A DNA stretch of 64,000 nucleotides, taken from the NCBI RefSeq assembly GCF_002280675.1, contig NZ_NCEN01000002.1:219360-283359 (forward strand), read 5' to 3'. Both the position numbers and the translations under genes were made by a program. A model generated the notes under the pieces. The model saw only the letters and a program-made list of their open reading frames with translations. It was not told the origin of the DNA and made no database searches. Position 1 is the stretch's first letter. The number at the start of each line of letters is the position of its first letter. The DNA is from Novosphingobium sp. 32-60-15 (GTDB lineage Bacteria; Pseudomonadota; Alphaproteobacteria; Sphingomonadales; Sphingomonadaceae). This document shows positions 59,825 through 64,000 of this stretch, piece by piece.

Positions 59825-62770
59825 ATGCATTTGAGGGGCTCGCGCCTAACCGTTTCTGCGTCGTTGCTTTCGGTGGCGATTGCGATTGCCGCGCCTGCAA
59901 TGGCACAAGATGCCGCGCAAGATGCAGCAACCGAAGCACCGCCGGTTGACCGCGAAATCATCGTCACCGGATCGCTGATCGCGCGCCCCAACAACACGGC
60001 CGTCAGCCCGATTGTCAGCGTTGGTGAAGCCGCATTGAAAGAAACCGGCCAGGTTAACTTGCAAGATGCGCTGAACCAGTTCCCCAGCTTTACCACGGCG
60101 GGCAATTCCAGCACCGGCGGGCAGGGCACCGGTGGCCGTGCGTCAGTCAACCTGCATGGCCTTGGCACCAATCGCAATCTTGTGCTGCTCGATGGCAAGC
60201 GCCTGCCGCTTTCGGACATCAATGGCAACGTCGACATCAACATCCTGCCAGAATCGATCATGAGCGGCGTTGACGTCATCACCGGCGGCGCTTCGGCAAT
60301 TTACGGTTCGGACGCCATTTCGGGCGTGGTCAATTTCAAGACGCTGCGCTCGCTTGAAGGTGTGCGGATGGATGTGCAAAACGGCATCAGCAGCCGGGGC
60401 GATGCCTATCGCTTCAACGGATCGCTTGCGCTTGGCAGCAGCTTTGGCGAAGGGCGCGGCAATGTCCTGGCGGCATTCAGCTATGCCCAGCAGGACGCGG
60501 TCAACGGATCAAGCCGTGACTTCTTTTACGACAAGACGCCATCGGGTTTCATTGGCACCGGCGTATTTGTACCAAGCGCGCTCAACGCGCCCAATGCCGC
60601 TGTCGTGACCGGGGTGTTTTCCGGCTATGGCGCAACAACCTTGCCCGGCAATGTCCAGTTGCAGAACCTTGGCTTCAACAATGATGGCACACTGTTTACC
60701 CAGACGGGTGCAGCAAACTATCGCGGACCGCGTGATGGCAACGGCTATCTGATTGTCGCCAACAACGTGCGCATGCCGGTGGGCCAGCAGATCGATTTTT
60801 CAAACGGTCTGAAGCGCAAGAGCGCCTTTGTGAAGGCCGATTACGAAGTGACGCCGGGCATCACTGCCTATGGCCAGTTCCTTTATGTCGATCTGTCGGT
60901 GAAGACTGCTTCGGGCGGCAGCCTGACGCAATTCGGCGCGTTGACGACGGTGCCCGTTACCAACCCGTTCATCCCGCAGGACTTGCGCACGATTCTGGCT
61001 TCGCGCCCGAACCCGAACGCGCCATTTTCGTGGAGCGGACGCTATGTTGGCGTGCCTTACAAGAACTGGGACGAAAACTATTCCGTCCAGCAATATATGG
61101 CGGGTCTGAAGGGTGACATCACTTCGGGCTGGTCGTTCGATCTCTACGCGTCCTATGACCAATCGGTCCATGACCAGCAGTTGAACGATGCTGTCGTCAA
61201 AAGCCGGGTGCAAACGCTGCTGAATGCGGCTGACGGCGGGGCTTCACTGTGCAGCGGCGGCTTCAATATGTTTGGCGATGCCAATGCGCGTTCGCTTTCG
61301 CAGGCTTGCGTCGATTACATCACCAAGACGGCGTTCTCGAAGGAGCGGTTGGCGCAAACCCAGGCGCAGTTGCAGGTCAACGGCAAGCTGTTCGATCTGG
61401 GGGCCGGGCCTGCACAGATCGCGCTTGTCGCAGGCTATCGCAAGAACACTTACAATTACATTCCCGACAGCGACCTTCGCGCGCAGAACATTGAATCCGT
61501 CATCGCATCGCAGGCCGCATCGGGCCGGATTTCGGTGAAGGAATTTGCCGCGCAGATCGACATTCCGCTGATCGCCGACAAGCCGTTCATTCAGGAATTC
61601 GGCATTGGCGGCGCTGTGCGTTACTCCGATTATTCGGTAACCGGTGGCGTGACCAGCTATGAAGCCGATGTGCGGTGGAAGCCGGTAGACGGACTGCTGT
61701 TCCGTGGTAGCTACCAGCGCGCGGTTCGTGCCCCCAACATCGGGGAATTGTTCTCACCGCAACAGGGCACGCAATTGGTGATCGGCACACCTCCGGGTGC
61801 GCTGGGTGATCCTTGTGACGTGCGCTCCAATGCGCGCACCGGGGCAAATGGCGCTCAGGTTGCCGCCCTTTGCGTGGCGCAAGGTATCCCGCAGGCCGCG
61901 ATCTCAAGCTATACCTTCCCGACCACGGCAACCGGACAGCTGGTTTCGGGCAACACCGCTTTGACGCCTGAGCGTGCCAACACTTTCAATGTCGGGTTCG
62001 TGCTGAACTCGCCTTTCGACGGCGGCCTGTTCTCTGACTTCACGCTCTCGGTCGATTACTACAACATCTCGGTTGAAAACGTGATTTCGAATGTGCCCGG
62101 CCTGACCGTGCTTTCGAAGTGCTTCAACCTTGACGGTTCCAACCCGACCTATGACCGTAACAACCAGTTCTGCGGCTTGTTGCAGCGCGATAATGCGGGG
62201 CAGTTGGTGACGGTTGCAACGCCGTTCCTCAACCTTGGTTCAGTCAAGACCGACGGCGTGGAAGCGCAAGTGAACTGGTCAGTGCCATCGCCGTTCTTGC
62301 GCGGTGACAGCGGCCGTCTGTTCGTCAATGCTGCGGTGGGCTGGCTCAACAAGTACAACCTGCAATTGCTGCCCGGTGCGCCGGTGCTGGATTACACCGG
62401 CATCAGCAACGGCGCAGCAGGCGTCAGCAGCTTGCCGCCACGCGCCACGCCAAAATGGAAATCGGTGACCAGCTTTGGCTACCGCTCGGACAATGCCTCG
62501 CTCGGCATGCGCTGGCGCTATCAAAGCGGGATGAAGGACACGACCTCGGTCCTGACGCCCGCCACCGCCCAGGTGGGCGTCGGTGCCTATGCCTTGTGGG
62601 ACTTGTTCAGCACGATCAAGGTCAACAAGACGATCGAGTTCCGCGCAGGGGTGAACAACCTGTTTGATCGCGGCCTGCCATTTGTGGCCAGTTCACAAAA
62701 CGGCACGGACGTGGCGTTGTATGATCCCATCGGGCGCTCGTTCTATTTTGGCGCACGCGTAAACTTCTGA
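59825..62770 (+). CDS. TonB-dependent outer-membrane receptor
   Basis: A 981-residue receptor. The signal peptide is LRGSRLTVSASLLSVAIAIAAPAMA. The plug domain starts near residue 40 (EIIVTGSLIARPNNTAVSPI) and contains NRNLVLLDGKRLP and GGASAIYGSDAISGVVNFKT. A 22-strand-type barrel follows, ending in the C-terminal aromatic Phe (FGARVNF). The ATG at 59825 has GGAGGAGG at 6 bp; an ATG at 59819 is too close. It is likely to import the substrate of the quinate unit (perhaps a quinate ester) across the outer membrane. Confidence 0.93.
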   Translation: MHLRGSRLTVSASLLSVAIAIAAPAMAQDAAQDAATEAPPVDREIIVTGSLIARPNNTAVSPIVSVGEAALKETGQVNLQDALNQFPSFTTAGNSSTGGQGTGGRASVNLHGLGTNRNLVLLDGKRLPLSDINGNVDINILPESIMSGVDVITGGASAIYGSDAISGVVNFKTLRSLEGVRMDVQNGISSRGDAYRFNGSLALGSSFGEGRGNVLAAFSYAQQDAVNGSSRDFFYDKTPSGFIGTGVFVPSALNAPNAAVVTGVFSGYGATTLPGNVQLQNLGFNNDGTLFTQTGAANYRGPRDGNGYLIVANNVRMPVGQQIDFSNGLKRKSAFVKADYEVTPGITAYGQFLYVDLSVKTASGGSLTQFGALTTVPVTNPFIPQDLRTILASRPNPNAPFSWSGRYVGVPYKNWDENYSVQQYMAGLKGDITSGWSFDLYASYDQSVHDQQLNDAVVKSRVQTLLNAADGGASLCSGGFNMFGDANARSLSQACVDYITKTAFSKERLAQTQAQLQVNGKLFDLGAGPAQIALVAGYRKNTYNYIPDSDLRAQNIESVIASQAASGRISVKEFAAQIDIPLIADKPFIQEFGIGGAVRYSDYSVTGGVTSYEADVRWKPVDGLLFRGSYQRAVRAPNIGELFSPQQGTQLVIGTPPGALGDPCDVRSNARTGANGAQVAALCVAQGIPQAAISSYTFPTTATGQLVSGNTALTPERANTFNVGFVLNSPFDGGLFSDFTLSVDYYNISVENVISNVPGLTVLSKCFNLDGSNPTYDRNNQFCGLLQRDNAGQLVTVATPFLNLGSVKTDGVEAQVNWSVPSPFLRGDSGRLFVNAAVGWLNKYNLQLLPGAPVLDYTGISNGAAGVSSLPPRATPKWKSVTSFGYRSDNASLGMRWRYQSGMKDTTSVLTPATAQVGVGAYALWDLFSTIKVNKTIEFRAGVNNLFDRGLPFVASSQNGTDVALYDPIGRSFYFGARVNF

Positions 62771-62779
62771 TCCACCCTT

Positions 62780-62813
62780 AGTCCCGGCGTCACCCCGGCG
62801 CCGGGACTCTTTT
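62780..62813 (+). terminator. Intrinsic terminator after the TonB gene
   Basis: AGTCCCGGCG (62780-62789) pairs perfectly with CGCCGGGACT (62799-62808) around a 9-nt loop, followed by CTTTT. It lies 9 bp after the TonB stop. Since the dehydrogenase gene starts only 10 bp further on, partial read-through is likely. Confidence 0.82.
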
Positions 62814-62822
62814 GACAAGGTA

Positions 62823-63653
62823 ATGATGATCCGTACAGGCCTTCTCGGACGCTCAATTCTCGCATCGCGGTCACCCGAACTGCACGAGAAGGAAGCAGAA
62901 GCACAAGGCCTCAGCTTGACGTATGAACTGTTCGATTTTTCCGCACGGGGATGGCCGGACGAAGATTTGGCTTCGGTGATGCGCACATTGGTGGCCGATG
63001 GTTTTCGCGGCTTCAACGTGACCTATCCCTTCAAACAGGCGGTTGTTCCGCTGCTCGACCATCTGGACGAGAGCGCGCTGGCCGTGGGTGCGGTTAACAC
63101 GGTCGCGGTGCGCGATGGTGCGCTTATCGGTTACAATACAGACATGCCCGGATTTCGCGGGTCATTTCTGGCGGCATTGCCCGGCGCGGCAACCGGGCGC
63201 ATTGTGCAACTTGGCGCAGGGGGCGCAGGCGCAGCCGTTGCCAGTGCTTTATTATCAATTGGTGTCGGCAGGCTCGATCTGGTCGACGTGGATCAACCCC
63301 GCGCAACCAGTCTGGCCAGCGAATTGGCCACGCGTTTCCCCGGCAGTGACATCCATATCGCAACGCCGGACAGCATCGATACGGCAACTGCTGACGGCAT
63401 CGTCAACGCCACACCTGTAGGGATGGTGGGCAAGGCGGGCATGCCATTGGGTGCAGATCGCATATTACCAACCCACTGGGTTGCCGACATTATCTATTTC
63501 CCGCCGGAAACCGAACTCCTCCGGGTCGCACGGGCAAAGGGGTGCCGCACCATGAATGGCGTTGGCATGGTCGTCGGACAGGCCGCGCGGGCGTTCGAGA
63601 TAATAACCGGCCACAAAGCCGACAGCGCCCGTATGGCAACCACGCTCCGATAA
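62823..63653 (+). CDS. Shikimate/quinate dehydrogenase (AroE-type)
   Basis: A 276-residue shikimate dehydrogenase-family enzyme. Substrate-binding SRSPELHE near residue 16, the catalytic Lys in NVTYPFKQ near residue 70, the Asp in YNTDMPGF and a dinucleotide-binding QLGAGGAGAAVA near residue 126 are visible. The Asp after the second strand (VDVDQPR) suggests NAD, as in catabolic quinate/shikimate dehydrogenases. The start at 62823 or 62826 follows AAGG. It would produce 3-dehydroquinate or 3-dehydroshikimate for quiC. A 15-bp tandem repeat overlaps its 3' end. Confidence 0.9.
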   Translation: MMIRTGLLGRSILASRSPELHEKEAEAQGLSLTYELFDFSARGWPDEDLASVMRTLVADGFRGFNVTYPFKQAVVPLLDHLDESALAVGAVNTVAVRDGALIGYNTDMPGFRGSFLAALPGAATGRIVQLGAGGAGAAVASALLSIGVGRLDLVDVDQPRATSLASELATRFPGSDIHIATPDSIDTATADGIVNATPVGMVGKAGMPLGADRILPTHWVADIIYFPPETELLRVARAKGCRTMNGVGMVVGQAARAFEIITGHKADSARMATTLR

Positions 63654-63691
63654 ACTTCAGGCCGATAAACTTCAGGCCGATAAACGTCAGG
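63647..63691 (+). repeat. Three tandem 15-bp repeats at the dehydrogenase stop codon
   Basis: CCGATAAACTTCAGG occurs three times back to back (63647-63661, 63662-63676, 63677-63691). The third copy has one change (CGTC for CTTC). The first copy contains the dehydrogenase stop codon TAA at 63651-63653, so the array arose by duplication at the gene's 3' end. The unit is a multiple of three. Confidence 0.85.
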
Positions 63692-64000
63692 CGCATCATG
63701 CCGCCATGGTCAGCACGGCCAAATGTTCGATACGCTTGTGATGGGCCGCGTGCTGTTTCTTTGACGGTTATGTCGTTTGCAAACACAGCGCTCGTAAACC
63801 CACACCCAGCCTCTCTCTTGAAGGAGAGGAGCGAGACTGATTGAGCCTAAGGCGAAATTAGTCGCAGCGGGAGGGTTTCCGAACCGATCGTATTTGCAAA
63901 CGGCCTAATCGCCTATTCATTGCTGTGGCGAATTGATACCGATCCTCTTGTGCAATGTGCAAAGAGGGCTGCGCTGGCATTTGCCTTGGCGTGATAATAA
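63692..64000. other. Right-end noncoding stretch, no gene assigned
   Basis: No convincing gene is visible; short open frames here run into the repeat or the dehydrogenase gene and show no family signature. A 10-bp palindrome GTTTGCAAAC is at 63775-63784, and a related TTTGCAAAC at about 63893. AAGGAGAGGAG at about 63822 looks like a ribosome binding site but is followed by no supported frame. A gene beyond the window edge is possible. Confidence 0.4.

Noticed and set aside
1..64000. tRNA, rRNA, CRISPR array, insertion sequence, integrase or phage genes
   Set aside because: Nothing supporting any of these was seen; the only tandem repeat is the three-copy 15-bp array at the right end.

Overview
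The window looks like a chromosomal accessory region of a sphingomonad (alphaproteobacterium of the Novosphingobium/Sphingobium type). This is inferred from high-GC coding bias, dense overlapping operons, a sphingomonad-style TonB receptor, and the mix of LLM, SDR, SnoaL, CoA and Rieske enzymes. I see no rRNA, tRNA, CRISPR array, insertion sequence or phage gene. It is a catabolic island that splits into two parts.

Part 1 (about 1-51.9 kb) is a large CoA-dependent catabolic locus. At the left edge are a truncated APH-like kinase, a TetR regulator and a TetR-divergent unit (SDR, DUF1330, OYE-type FAD/FMN reductase). A beta-oxidation operon follows (thiolase, FadB-like protein, acyl-CoA dehydrogenase, two HSL-type hydrolases, MaoC hydratase; 5.2-12.7 kb). 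Next come a lone molybdopterin oxidoreductase, a MalT-like LuxR regulator, and BKACE with an alpha-methylacyl-CoA racemase. Between 20 and 32.8 kb lie a tyrosine phosphatase, an SMP-30 lactonase, a membrane PQQ dehydrogenase, several NTF2/SnoaL-fold proteins, a second APH-like kinase, a CMD-like protein, an AraC regulator, an SDR, an MDR reductase and a KstD-like flavoprotein. Operons follow for LLM/sulfotransferase/SDR/DUF/VOC (32.8-37.9 kb), HIBADH/SnoaL/SABATH methyltransferase/P450 (37.9-41.6 kb) and ACAD/two MaoC/VOC/hydrolase/SDR (41.6-45.9 kb). The part ends with a second LLM enzyme, two small paralogous proteins, a Rieske oxygenase and a NorE/NorF-like membrane trio.

The most striking observation is a repeated 16-bp imperfect dyad, CCTnnC-N4-GATAGG. 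It occurs seven times, always between genes, always in the same orientation to the downstream gene, and 54-88 bp before the start codon of seven units: thiolase, molybdopterin enzyme, the LuxR gene itself, BKACE, LLM, HIBADH-like and ACAD. It suggests one regulon covering most of Part 1, probably governed by the MalT-like LuxR regulator. Looser versions lie before further units. The enzyme set (racemase, P450, Rieske, several beta-oxidation modules, KstD-like flavoprotein) points to a branched, hydrophobic, possibly steroid- or terpenoid-like substrate. That substrate assignment is inference.

Part 2 (about 51.8-63.7 kb) is a quinate/shikimate unit. It holds a two-domain 3-dehydroshikimate dehydratase (quiC) with its four metal ligands intact, a shikimate/quinate dehydrogenase, an AAHS-type MFS transporter, a TonB receptor and a TetR regulator. 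Two secreted esterases and a secreted beta-propeller protein are encoded downstream of quiC on the same strand. Two near-identical 24-bp boxes, one in the quiC/tetR gap and one before the TonB gene, mark a second small regulon. Secreted esterases next to quinate catabolism would fit use of quinate esters such as chlorogenate; this is also inference.
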